9,150 nt of DNA from CAYLNH01 sp964384625 (GCA_964384625.1 CAYLNH010000287.1:1-9150), one strand, 5' to 3'; positions 1 to 6,267 are shown, counted from the stretch's first letter. Notes: generated from the letters alone by a model not told the origin. Translations and numbers: made by a program.

Positions 1-42
1 AAGAGGGTGCGGGATCTCTATGCGGACCGCGAAGGGCAGTAA
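1..42 (+). CDS. 3' end of an unidentified upstream gene (partial)
   Basis: Frame 1 reads KRVRDLYADREGQ and stops at TAA (40-42). The codons are GC-ending like the other genes of the window, so this is probably the C-terminus of a gene that starts left of the window. Thirteen residues are too few to name a family, and a chance open stretch cannot be excluded. Confidence 0.35.
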   Translation, partial: KRVRDLYADREGQ

Positions 43-73
43 TCGAGGGCTTACGATAGAATCGTCGACGACC

Positions 74-101
74 TTGACTTGTTCCTGGAGCACGGCATAA
101 T
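74..101 (+). promoter_or_regulatory. Sigma-70-type promoter of the SRP RNA gene
   Basis: The -35 box is TTGACT (74-79, 5/6 to TTGACA), followed by a 16-bp spacer and the -10 box CATAAT (96-101, 5/6 to TATAAT). The predicted start is at about 107-109, which is where the outermost base pair of the folded SRP RNA begins (G109). The agreement between two independent predictions supports both. Confidence 0.7.
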
Positions 102-108
102 AGCCTTT

Positions 109-236
109 GCCGATGGTTATCGGTCGTCGGGTCCTATGCGAAGGCGACTGGTGAACCGAGTCAGGTGCGGAAGCAAGCAGCTCTAAGCTTAGGAGCCTTG
201 CGCCGTAGATTTTCCTGCCGGCCGGTAGCCTCGGCG
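109..236 (+). ncRNA. ffs: Signal recognition particle RNA, 4.5S type
   Basis: This RNA pairs with Ffh to target nascent membrane and secreted proteins. The apical domain CAGGTGCGGAAGCAAGCAG (162-180) matches E. coli 4.5S RNA at 17 of 19 bases. The two changes lie on opposite sides of the stem closing the GGAA tetraloop (C to G, G to C), so pairing is kept. Going outward, GAG 158-160 pairs with CUC 181-183, CUGG 148-151 with UUAG 189-192, AAGGC 141-145 with GCCUU 195-199, 115-131 with 214-230 (one mismatch, some G-U), and 109-113 with 231-235. The result is one long rod of about 128 nt without a recognisable Alu domain. Only TTT follows the rod at 237-239, so termination is weak and read-through into dnaX is possible. 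The exact ends are inferred from the fold and the promoter. Confidence 0.9.
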
Positions 237-286
237 TTTCCCTTAGTTTGAATCAGCTCATGTCGGGTTGCAGTCGAGGCTGACGG

Positions 287-1768
287 ATGTCTTATCAGGT
301 ACTGGCGCGGAAATGGCGCCCACAGAGATTCTCGGAAGTGCTGGGGCAGGAGCACATCACCCGCACGCTCCAGAATGCGATCACGTCCGGCCGGGTCGGT
401 CACGCCTACCTCTTTGTCGGCCCCCGCGGGATCGGCAAGACCACCAGCGCCCGCATCTTTGCGAAGGCGCTGAACTGCGAAGCCCCGGTTCAGGACGAGA
501 ACGGCATTGAGCCCTGCTGCAAATGTTCGAGCTGCACCGAGATCGCTGCCGGGAACTGTCTGGATGTGATCGAGATCGACGGGGCCTCCTACAACAAAGT
601 GGAGGACATCCGCGAGCTCTGCGAGAACGTCCAGTACTCGCCGACCAACGGCCGCAGCCACAAGATTTACATCATCGACGAAGTCCACATGCTGACGACG
701 CAGGCGTGGAATGCGTTGCTGAAGACACTCGAGGAGCCGCCGGACCACGTCAAGTTCCTGTTTGCCACGACCGAGGCCCACAAGGTTCTGGCCACCATCC
801 TGTCCCGCACGCAGCGCTTCGACCTGAAGCGCATCCCGGTGCCGGTGATCGTGCAGCGTTTGCGTCAGATTGCCGATGAAGAGAAGATCTTCATCGACGA
901 CGATGCTTTGGCGATCATCGCCCGCGCCGCCGAAGGCGGCATGCGCGACGCGCAATCGGCCTTCGACCAGATGATCGCGTTCTGCGGCGGCATGGACGAG
1001 GCCAGCCGGATTCATGAAAGCGACGTCATCGATGTCTTCGGTCTGGCGTCGCACGATGAGCTCATCCAGCTTCAGACAGGATTGTTGACGAATGACGCGG
1101 CGACCGTGGTGGCCGCGGTGCACCACCTGGCCGATCAGGGCCGCGACCTGGAACGACTCTATGCCGACCTGTTGCAGGGCTTGCGCAATCTGATGATCCA
1201 CCAGGTCGCCGAAGTCCCCGAGACCGTGCTCGAGCTCGGCCCCGGCGAACTCGAGGAGCTCCAAGTCCTCGGCGCCGACCACCCGCCCGCCCTGACGCAG
1301 CGTCTGGCCGAAGGGATGCTCCGCTACAGCGACGAGATCCGCCACTGCCTGAACAAGCGGGTATTTGTGGAAGTCACGCTGCTCAAGGTCATGCGGGACG
1401 CGCACGCCATGCGGGTTGACGACCTGTTGACGCAGTTGCGGCAACTGAAGGATCTCCCGGGGCCCGCCGACCCCCCGGCACCCCGGCCGGCGCCGGCAGC
1501 TGAGACGGCGCCCGGCCCGGCCGCCGCATCCCAGCCCCAGACGCCGGCGGCAGCACCGGCCCCGCAACCGGCCGCCGCCCCGGCGGCAAAGCCGGCCACG
1601 CCACAATCAACCAATCCGGCCCAGCCCGCGTCGGAATCGCAGCCGCCGGCCCAGGCGGAACGCCGGCTGGAGGCGAGCAGCAAAGTATATAACGACGTGA
1701 CCCGAGATCCCTTCGTGCGGCGCATCTGCGATGTGTTTCACGGTCAGGTGATCGACGTGCGCGGCTGA
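287..1768 (+). CDS. dnaX: DNA polymerase III subunit gamma/tau
   Basis: This is the ATPase of the clamp loader, which puts the beta sliding clamp on primed DNA during replication. The AAA+ core shows Walker A GPRGIGKTT (residues 45-53), a zinc site made of C64, C77, C80 and C83 (an extra C78 is present), Walker B IIDEVHML (129-136) and the clamp-loader SRTQRF box (173-178). Domain III follows to about residue 395. Residues about 400-465 are a Pro/Ala-rich linker, and the protein ends with a compact tail (YNDVTRDPFVRR...VIDVRG). At 493 residues it is shorter than E. coli tau (643) and lacks a long DnaB/alpha-binding tau region. I see no slippery A-run for frameshifting to gamma. The start is supported by GAGG at 276-279, 7 bp upstream. 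The SRP RNA lies just upstream and ybaB 32 bp downstream, as in Bacillus. Confidence 0.97.
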   Translation: MSYQVLARKWRPQRFSEVLGQEHITRTLQNAITSGRVGHAYLFVGPRGIGKTTSARIFAKALNCEAPVQDENGIEPCCKCSSCTEIAAGNCLDVIEIDGASYNKVEDIRELCENVQYSPTNGRSHKIYIIDEVHMLTTQAWNALLKTLEEPPDHVKFLFATTEAHKVLATILSRTQRFDLKRIPVPVIVQRLRQIADEEKIFIDDDALAIIARAAEGGMRDAQSAFDQMIAFCGGMDEASRIHESDVIDVFGLASHDELIQLQTGLLTNDAATVVAAVHHLADQGRDLERLYADLLQGLRNLMIHQVAEVPETVLELGPGELEELQVLGADHPPALTQRLAEGMLRYSDEIRHCLNKRVFVEVTLLKVMRDAHAMRVDDLLTQLRQLKDLPGPADPPAPRPAPAAETAPGPAAASQPQTPAAAPAPQPAAAPAAKPATPQSTNPAQPASESQPPAQAERRLEASSKVYNDVTRDPFVRRICDVFHGQVIDVRG

Positions 1769-1800
1769 ATCACAGCGCCATCAACGCAGGAGACCCACCG

Positions 1801-2106
1801 ATGTCGAATATTCAGAAGATGCTGAAGAAAGCCCAGCAGATGCAGCAGGATATGCAGCAGGCCCAGGACGACCTGGCCGAACAGGAAATCGTCTTTTCCG
1901 GGAACGGCGTCGAGGTCGTCGCCTACGGCAACAACTCGATCAAGTCCATCAAGGTGGAACCGGATCTGGTCAACGCCGACGACAAGGAGATGCTGGAAGA
2001 CTGTCTGGTCGTCGCGGTCAACGGCGCCCTGGACAAAGTCCGGGCCGAAATGGAAGAACGCATGTCCGGCATCACCGGCGGCCTCAATCTCCCGGGTCTT
2101 CTCTAA
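1801..2106 (+). CDS. ybaB: YbaB/EbfC family nucleoid-associated protein
   Basis: This is a small dimeric DNA-binding protein of the bacterial nucleoid. Its 101 residues have the family layout: an N-terminal helix rich in K, Q and M (NIQKMLKKAQQMQQDMQQ), the central beta segment with GNGVEVVAYGNNSIKSIKV, an acidic turn (DDKEMLED) and a C-terminal helix ending in the typical Gly/Leu tail GGLNLPGLL. AGGAG at 1788-1792, 8 bp upstream, fixes the start. The gene follows dnaX after 32 bp and is probably cotranscribed with it. In many bacteria recR comes next; here an AT-rich gap and unrelated genes follow, so recombination-repair coupling is broken in this genome region. Confidence 0.95.
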   Translation: MSNIQKMLKKAQQMQQDMQQAQDDLAEQEIVFSGNGVEVVAYGNNSIKSIKVEPDLVNADDKEMLEDCLVVAVNGALDKVRAEMEERMSGITGGLNLPGLL

Positions 2107-2120
2107 GGGGTTGCATCAAA

Positions 2121-2260
2121 ATAACCTTTACAGTTGACCGCCGGAGGCTCTTGGTTCTCTCGAACAATGCCTACGTTTTTCCCTCCTCAGATAATTCATT
2201 ATCTTCGTCAGTCACGCCTTGGCCTTATCCGAGATAACTCAAGCCAACTGTAAACTTTAT
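2121..2260. repeat. 140-bp AT-rich unit with imperfect terminal inverted repeats
   Basis: The ends at 2121-2136 and 2245-2260 are inverted copies of each other (14 of 16 bases, including the uninterrupted ten-base TTTACAGTTG). Inside lies the hairpin AGATAA-TTCA-TTATCT (2189-2204) and a smaller GTTC/GAAC stem (2154-2165). No ORF or transposase is present and no clear target duplication flanks it. It looks like a MITE-like remnant, or else a regulatory region of the next gene. It fills most of the 189 bp between ybaB and the next gene, and I see no convincing promoter there. Confidence 0.5.
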
Positions 2261-2295
2261 TTCTCTACAAGCCCTAACCGAAACGTCTGTTCTTC

Positions 2296-2844
2296 ATGCC
2301 GACGGATAAACGCGTCATCATCAAGCTTGCGATGGTCGGCGTGTTGGGTATGATCGCCGTCGCCCTGTTCCTTCTCTATCGCAACACCTTCTCGCGCGAA
2401 GCCGAGATGAAGCAGGTCGAGGAACGCTGGCGCCGCCTGCAGGACATCCCCCTGCCCGCCGGCGCCCGACTGATGGCCGACGGCGCCGACGGCGGTGCCC
2501 GCTACTACGGCATCGACTGCCATCGGACGCTGGTCCTGGACATCACCGGCATGAGTCGGGCCGCGGGGATCGAAAGCGCCGCCGAGCAACTCCGCCGGCA
2601 TTTCATCCAGTTCCTGCAGAGCTGGCATGACGACCTGCGCACCAGCGGCCAGAGCGGGGCCTTCACCACGGTTCTGGGTGAGAACGCGGGCGTCTACCTG
2701 AAGCTGGACATCTTCTGGTACGGCGAAGCCCAGAACAAGACCTACAAAGGTCCCGGCGCGGCCCAGGCGCTTGCCGCCCACAAACCGGCGGCCGGCCGGG
2801 GGCGCCGGTTCGCCGCCGTCTCCATGCTGATCTTCACCCGGTAA
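2296..2844 (+). CDS. Hypothetical single-pass membrane protein
   Basis: I do not recognise the family. The 182-residue product begins with a short basic segment (MPTDKRVIIK) and one hydrophobic helix at about residues 9-27 (LAMVGVLGMIAVALFLLY), followed by an amphipathic Arg/Glu-rich helix (about 33-48). The remainder looks like a small soluble alpha/beta domain on the outer side of the membrane. The basic N-terminus before the helix suggests an N-in anchor, which favours the first ATG over the one at residue 13. No Shine-Dalgarno sequence precedes 2296. High third-position GC supports coding. It lies between a repeat unit and the SH3-domain gene, 199 bp from the latter, so it need not be in the same unit. 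Confidence 0.75.
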   Translation: MPTDKRVIIKLAMVGVLGMIAVALFLLYRNTFSREAEMKQVEERWRRLQDIPLPAGARLMADGADGGARYYGIDCHRTLVLDITGMSRAAGIESAAEQLRRHFIQFLQSWHDDLRTSGQSGAFTTVLGENAGVYLKLDIFWYGEAQNKTYKGPGAAQALAAHKPAAGRGRRFAAVSMLIFTR

Positions 2845-2978
2845 GCGCGTGCGGCGAAATCAGTTGATGCTCCGTCGGGAATCATTCGGGTTCTCAACCA
2901 GGCAGGCGCGGCGATCAACGCAAACGCGGCAAGCAGGAGAATTCCTCAAACCAGGCCCGCAAAAACCCGGACTTTCCG

Positions 2979-3006
2979 TTTACATTCAATCGCCATTTGA
3001 TATGTT
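2979..3006 (+). promoter_or_regulatory. Possible promoter of the SH3-domain gene
   Basis: TTTACA (2979-2984, 5/6 to the -35 consensus) and TATGTT (3001-3006, 4/6 to the -10 consensus) are separated by 16 bp and lie about 40 bp before the chosen ATG at 3044. The local sequence is less GC-rich than its surroundings. The -10 match is only moderate. Confidence 0.4.
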
Positions 3007-3043
3007 TAGAGCCAAACGTCAACGCTGGAATACGGAATACGCG

Positions 3044-3955
3044 ATGAAACAGATCCTTGGGATTGCTCTGGCACTTTTCACCCTTGTCGTCGGCGCCGAA
3101 GACATCGTCGGTACAGTGACTGGGAATCTGCTAAACGTCCGCAACGCTCCCAAGCGCAACTCCAGCGTGGTCTGCAAGCTGGCGAAGGGCGCGAAAGTGA
3201 GCGTCATCAAATACAAGAGCGTGTGGCTGGGAATCCGTCCGCCGGCCAATTCCAGGGCCTGGATCCCGTCTGCCGCGCTTAAAGGCACAACGGTCAGCGC
3301 TGAGAAGGTGGACGTACGTCTGGGGCCGTCGGACGTGTTCACTGCCTACGCCAGTCTGAAGCGGGGCGATACCGTCCAGATCATCCGAACCAAGCACAAC
3401 AAATGGACGGAGATCAAGGCGCCGGCGACCGGTCTGGTCTGGGTCCACGGCGACTATGTCGAGCTGCCCGAGAAATACGCTTTGTTGCGCCAGCAGGAGA
3501 TCGCCCGGGTCACGCCCGTGGACAAGACCGGGGCCGTCGGGGATCCGGACAAGGATGCCGAGCTGGTCAAGATCGTCAAGCCGCTGAAGGGCCGCCTGCC
3601 CAAGAGCCTGCCGATGGTGCCGCCGAAGGAGTATAAGATTGACGAGCTGGAGGGGGAACCGAAGGGCACGGAGGTGACGACGGTGGGAATGGCGAAGACA
3701 GTGACCCGCAGCGGCGTGATCGTGAAGCTCAACCCCAATCGCAAGCGCCCGTGGAACTATGCGTTGGCCTCGCAGATCAACAACACCTTCTATCCGCTCT
3801 TCTACATCGGCAATGGGTTTGCCAACCTGGACAAGTGGGAGTGGCACCGGGTCACGATCACCGGCGAACAGCACTGGATCCGCGGCTGGCCGCGGCCGCT
3901 GGTCGAGGTGAAGAAGATCAAAGAACTCCCCGGCGAACGGGTGCGACGGCCCTGA
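3044..3955 (+). CDS. Secreted bacterial SH3 (SH3b) domain protein
   Basis: This is a 303-residue exported protein, probably acting in the cell envelope. Residues 1-18 (MKQILGIALALFTLVVGA) form a signal peptide with likely cleavage before EDIVG. Two SH3b repeats follow: about 20-80, with the signature GNLLNVRNAP and a closing AWIPSAAL, and about 83-145, with KVDVRLGPS and LVWVHGDYVEL. SH3b domains commonly bind peptidoglycan or peptides. After a Lys/Pro-rich linker comes a Trp- and Tyr-rich C-terminal beta domain (about 220-300) that I cannot assign. The reading frame is open back to 2849, but the ATG at 3044 is preferred because the signal peptide starts there, GGAA lies 6 bp upstream, and the preceding 65 codons look non-coding. 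Its stop overlaps the next start. Confidence 0.85.
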   Translation: MKQILGIALALFTLVVGAEDIVGTVTGNLLNVRNAPKRNSSVVCKLAKGAKVSVIKYKSVWLGIRPPANSRAWIPSAALKGTTVSAEKVDVRLGPSDVFTAYASLKRGDTVQIIRTKHNKWTEIKAPATGLVWVHGDYVELPEKYALLRQQEIARVTPVDKTGAVGDPDKDAELVKIVKPLKGRLPKSLPMVPPKEYKIDELEGEPKGTEVTTVGMAKTVTRSGVIVKLNPNRKRPWNYALASQINNTFYPLFYIGNGFANLDKWEWHRVTITGEQHWIRGWPRPLVEVKKIKELPGERVRRP

Positions 3956-4443
3956 TGACCAGAGACCAGCTACTCGACCTCGAGGATGAGGCCCTCCTGC
4001 AGCTTTGCCGCACCGACTGCTTCCGCTCGACGGGCCCCGGCGGGCAGCACCGGAACCGCAATGATACCGCGGTCCGTCTGACCCTCCTCGAGAACCCCGG
4101 GATCACCGCTGAGGCGGACGAAAGCCGTTCGCAACACGAGAACCGCAAACAGGCGCTGCGTCGTCTGCGACGGGCGATCGCCTTGGAGGTGCGCAGTGTC
4201 GAGCCGCCGCAGTGGCTGGGGCAGTGGCAGCTCAGCCGCAAGAACCCGATATACCCGAAGCTGGTCGGCGTGATCCTGGACGCACTGGCGCAGAATCAGT
4301 ACCGGGTGAGTGAAGCCGCCCAGGCCCTGGGCATTTCAACGGGACAGTTGAACAAGGTAATCACGCGCGACGGCAAGTTGCTCGGGCGCGTCAACCGGGC
4401 GCGGGCGGCGGAGGGATTGCGCCCGCTGCGCCCGCGTCGTTAG
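3955..4443 (+). CDS. Peptide chain release factor-like (RF-1 domain, GGQ) protein with C-terminal helix-turn-helix
   Basis: This 162-residue protein carries the catalytic domain of class I release factors: the GGQ motif at residues 29-31 within RSTGPGGQHRNRNDTAVRL, and the companion motif SQHENRKQAL (59-68). GGQ domains hydrolyse the ester bond of peptidyl-tRNA on the ribosome. The stop-codon recognition domain of RF1/RF2 is absent, so it resembles stand-alone rescue-type proteins (ArfB/RF-H class) rather than a termination factor. Unlike ArfB, the C-terminus is not just a basic tail. Residues about 98-150 form a helical unit with a helix-turn-helix look (VSEAAQALGISTGQLNKVI, 118-136). The start ATG overlaps the SH3 gene's TGA (TGATG), implying translational coupling. 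The stop codon TAG is the first three bases of a 22-bp interspersed repeat. Rescue activity is inferred, not shown. Confidence 0.88.
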   Translation: MTRDQLLDLEDEALLQLCRTDCFRSTGPGGQHRNRNDTAVRLTLLENPGITAEADESRSQHENRKQALRRLRRAIALEVRSVEPPQWLGQWQLSRKNPIYPKLVGVILDALAQNQYRVSEAAQALGISTGQLNKVITRDGKLLGRVNRARAAEGLRPLRPRR

Positions 4444-4462
4444 CTGCACCCGCCGCGAAAAG
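4441..4462 (+). repeat. 22-bp interspersed repeat, copy A (left end of element E1)
   Basis: The repeat starts with the TAG stop codon of the release-factor-like gene and continues CTGCACCCGCCGCGAAAAG. It is taken here as the reference for six related copies in the window. The following CCCCC extends the match to copy D, which shares the 14 bases CGCGAAAAGCCCCC on the opposite strand. Confidence 0.75.
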
Positions 4463-4589
4463 CCCCCTTTCCGTCTCGCCTTTGCCCCGACTCCGCCGCC
4501 AAGGCGGGGTTTCCGGCGTGCCGGTTGAACGGAATGGGGGTAGAGCATTCCCATAAGAGCTGTGGCCGCGAATCCAGCTAAGCCGACTG

Positions 4590-4606
4590 CAACGCCTTCA
4601 GCGTTG
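4590..4606. repeat. Hairpin CAACGC-CTTCA-GCGTTG
   Basis: Perfect 6-bp stem with loop CTTCA. The same loop recurs in the hairpin at 4662-4678, so the two flank the larger hairpin at 4625-4651 as a symmetric three-hairpin cluster. Confidence 0.7.
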
Positions 4607-4624
4607 ATGCCTATCGCCGTGTAT

Positions 4625-4651
4625 CCTGGGGTAGGCTTCGCCAACCCCAGG
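4625..4651. repeat. Hairpin CCTGGGGT...ACCCCAGG
   Basis: An 8-bp perfect outer stem (4625-4632 with 4644-4651), an A-A mismatch, then GGC/GCC around a short TTC loop. It is the central part of the three-hairpin cluster. The style recalls high-copy intergenic hairpins I remember from PVC genomes; this is a recollection, not a search result. Confidence 0.7.
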
Positions 4652-4661
4652 CTCAAGACTG

Positions 4662-4678
4662 TCACGCCTTCAGCGTGA
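4662..4678. repeat. Hairpin TCACGC-CTTCA-GCGTGA
   Basis: Perfect 6-bp stem with the same CTTCA loop as the hairpin at 4590-4606, on the other side of the central hairpin. Confidence 0.7.
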
Positions 4679-4712
4679 GGAGTGGCGGCTGCAGAAAGAC
4701 TTGAAATGCTCT

Positions 4713-4738
4713 AAAAACTCCCCAAGCTCAGCTTGGGG
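4713..4738 (-). terminator. Rho-independent terminator of the alcohol dehydrogenase gene
   Basis: Read on the reverse strand, an 8-bp GC-rich stem (CCCCAAGC/GCTTGGGG, three-base loop, 4720-4738) is followed by AG and five T. It lies about 150 bp after the dehydrogenase stop codon. On the forward strand the stem is followed by CTTCTTCTC, a weaker tail that might also slow transcription from the left. The hairpin belongs to the 46-bp repeat. Confidence 0.6.
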
Positions 4739-4762
4739 CTTCTTCTCGGAGAGCAGAAACAC
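4717..4762 (-). repeat. 46-bp hairpin repeat, left copy
   Basis: The reverse complement matches 6184-6229 at 42 of 46 bases, so the two copies are inverted and lie on opposite sides of the alcohol dehydrogenase gene. Each contains GAGAAGAAG followed by the CCCCAAGC/GCTTGGGG stem and AGT. Confidence 0.8.
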
Positions 4763-4830
4763 GATCCCGCACCTTTCTCGGAATAGTACGCGACGATCCC
4801 CGGACGTTTGCGGCCGGATTTCGCCGCCAG

Positions 4831-4853
4831 CCCCTTTCGCGGCGGGTGGAGCT
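4831..4853 (-). repeat. 22-bp interspersed repeat, copy B (right end of element E1)
   Basis: On the reverse strand it reads AGCTCCACCCGCCGCGAAA followed by GGGG, 18 of 19 identical to copy A in the core. It starts 33 bp after the dehydrogenase stop codon and faces copy A. Confidence 0.7.
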
Positions 4854-4886
4854 TCACCGGGTGAGATCGACGGCGTCCCGGGGAGG

Positions 4887-6050
4887 CTACTTCCCGGTGC
4901 GCAGCAGTGCGGCAATCTTCGCCGGCGTCAAGTCTTTGTGTTCGCCCCAGACGACGTCGCGAGCCGTAAAGCGCTGCTCGATCTTGCTTGCCGCTTCCTC
5001 CACCGGAATGTCGTAGTGCGCCATCGTCGTCGGCATGCCCAGACTGTGAAAGAACGTGACGGTCTGTTCGATAGCCAGCTCTGCCGCTTTGCTGTCGTCG
5101 GCTTCGTCGACTTCGAGAACCCGCCGAGCGAACTGGGCCAACTTGGCTTGTTTCCTGTCTTTCTGGAATCGCCACATCAACGGCAGGACAATCGCCAGCG
5201 ACTCCGCGTGCGCCACGCCGTAGAACGCGGTCAGTTCGTGGCCGGTCATGTGGGTGGCCCAGTCCTGCGGTACGCCGCAGCCCAGCGAACGGTTCAAGGC
5301 GTAGGTGGCGCACCACATGAAATTTGCCCGGGAGTCATAGTCCTGCATATCGGCCAATGTCTTCGGCCCCTCCTCCAGCAGCGTCTTCAGCACGGCTTCG
5401 GCCTGACGGTCCTGCAGCGGGGCGTCGGCCGGATAGGTCATGTACTGTTCCATTACATGGACAAAGGCGTCGACGACACCGTTGCGCACCTGGTTTTCCG
5501 GCAGGGAAAACGTCACCTCCGGATCGAGGATCGAGAACTGCGGCTGCACCAGTTCGCTGACGAAGGCGAGCTTGTCGTTGCGTTCCTCACGCGTGATCAC
5601 GGAAATCGGGTTCATCTCCGAGCCGGTTGCCGGCAGCGTCAACACCGTGCCCAACGGCAGCGCCGATTCCGGCATGATGACGCCGCGCTGCGCCAGGAAA
5701 TCCCACGGATCCTCACCCTTGTACGGCACGGCGGCCGCGATGAATTTCGTGCCGTCCAATGTGGACCCCCCGCCAACGGCCAGCAGGAAGTCGATGCCGG
5801 TTTCGCGGACGATCTTCACAGCTTCCATGCACTTCTCGTAGGTCGGGTTTGGCGGGATGCCGCCGAACTCCGTGACGCTGCGCTCGCCAAGGGCTTCGAT
5901 GACTTGTTCGTAGACCCCGTTGCGCTTGATCGAGCCTCCGCCGTAGACCATCATGACCTTGGCGTTACCGGGGACCAAGCGGTCGATCTCGGCGATTGTA
6001 TTACGACCGAAGACAATGCGGGTGGGATTGTAGTACTCGAAATTCTGCAT
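4887..6050 (-). CDS. YqhD-type iron-containing alcohol dehydrogenase / aldehyde reductase
   Basis: A group III metal-dependent alcohol dehydrogenase; relatives reduce a broad range of aldehydes with NADPH in the cytoplasm. The protein has 387 residues, the same length as E. coli YqhD, and aligns with few gaps from memory. The cofactor motifs are GGGS at 37-40 and 93-96. The metal ligands D194, H198, H267 and H281 sit in NGVVDAFVHVMEQY and QDWATHMTGHELTAFYGVAH at the same numbers as in YqhD. Further matches are LTLPATGSE (138-145) and DGTKFIAAA. GGAG (forward positions 6058-6061) 7 bp before the ATG supports the start. The gene stands alone, flanked by inverted copies of intergenic repeats, with a terminator at 4713-4738. 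Detoxification of aldehydes is a likely role; the physiological substrate cannot be read from the sequence. Confidence 0.95.
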   Translation of the reverse strand: MQNFEYYNPTRIVFGRNTIAEIDRLVPGNAKVMMVYGGGSIKRNGVYEQVIEALGERSVTEFGGIPPNPTYEKCMEAVKIVRETGIDFLLAVGGGSTLDGTKFIAAAVPYKGEDPWDFLAQRGVIMPESALPLGTVLTLPATGSEMNPISVITREERNDKLAFVSELVQPQFSILDPEVTFSLPENQVRNGVVDAFVHVMEQYMTYPADAPLQDRQAEAVLKTLLEEGPKTLADMQDYDSRANFMWCATYALNRSLGCGVPQDWATHMTGHELTAFYGVAHAESLAIVLPLMWRFQKDRKQAKLAQFARRVLEVDEADDSKAAELAIEQTVTFFHSLGMPTTMAHYDIPVEEAASKIEQRFTARDVVWGEHKDLTPAKIAALLRTGK

Positions 6051-6151
6051 AGTGGTTCTCCATGGTTGTGTCCGTTGCTACCGTACTATCAGGCCCATGT
6101 CTGTCCACCTTTCACCAGCCTCCAGCAGTCCCGAAGAATCGTGGGAAGGTG

Positions 6152-6173
6152 TAGCTGCACCTGCTGTGAAAAG
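6152..6173 (+). repeat. 22-bp interspersed repeat, copy C (left end of element E2)
   Basis: TAGCTGCACCTGCTGTGAAA followed by AG; 19 of 22 identical to copy A, and all three differences are C-to-T. It lies 102 bp upstream of the dehydrogenase start. Confidence 0.75.
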
Positions 6174-6183
6174 GGTGTGGATT

Positions 6184-6229
6184 GTGTGTCTGCTTTCTGA
6201 GAAGAAGCCCCAAGCTCAGCTTGGGGAGT
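6184..6229 (+). repeat. 46-bp hairpin repeat, right copy
   Basis: Inverted partner of 4717-4762 (42/46). Its hairpin at 6208-6226 has the same 8-bp stem and TCA loop, but AGTATC instead of AG plus a T-run follows, so it is not an obvious forward terminator. Read in reverse it is followed by CTTCTTCTC. Confidence 0.8.
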
Positions 6230-6251
6230 ATCTGCACCCCCTTCAGTTCAG

Positions 6252-6264
6252 CCGGCACAGCCGG
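6252..6264. repeat. Small hairpin CCGGC-ACA-GCCGG
   Basis: A 5-bp stem preceded by GTTCAG. The reverse complement of 4511-4530 shows the same block (GTTCAACCGGCACGCCGG), part of the collinearity between elements E1 and E2. Confidence 0.55.
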
Positions 6265-6267
6265 GGG

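Larger units (their letters stand above)
4444..4886. other. Intergenic region of 443 bp, no gene, dominated by repeats (element E1)
   Basis: No reading frame here looks coding. The region holds repeat copy A at its left edge, copy B at 4831-4853, the CCGGC...GCCGG block around 4511-4530, three hairpins at 4590-4678 and the 46-bp repeat at 4717-4762. The whole stretch between A and B is interpreted as one inverted-repeat-bounded element, into which a second hairpin family (about 4550-4710) seems to have been inserted. Confidence 0.6.

Noticed and set aside
66..129. Inverted repeat CGACGACC/GGTCGTCG as part of the SRP RNA or a terminator
   Set aside because: The left arm lies upstream of the predicted transcription start and the right arm is needed for the long SRP RNA stem with 214-223.
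161..1606. Long reverse-strand reading frame (481 codons) antisense to dnaX
   Set aside because: It is a frame shadow of a clear dnaX gene in GC-rich DNA; the translation is low-complexity Arg/Gly at its start and has no family motifs.
1440..1700. Programmed frameshift site in dnaX
   Set aside because: No A-rich slippery heptamer or similar homopolymer is present in the linker region.
2849..3043. N-terminal extension of the SH3b protein (65 codons)
   Set aside because: The extension precedes a good signal peptide, overlaps a candidate promoter, and is Arg/Gln-rich without coding features; the start at 3044 is better.
4701..6200. Forward reading frame of 499 codons opposite the alcohol dehydrogenase
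   Set aside because: It is antisense to a gene with intact metal and cofactor motifs; the translation is His/Arg-rich and also runs through hairpin repeats.
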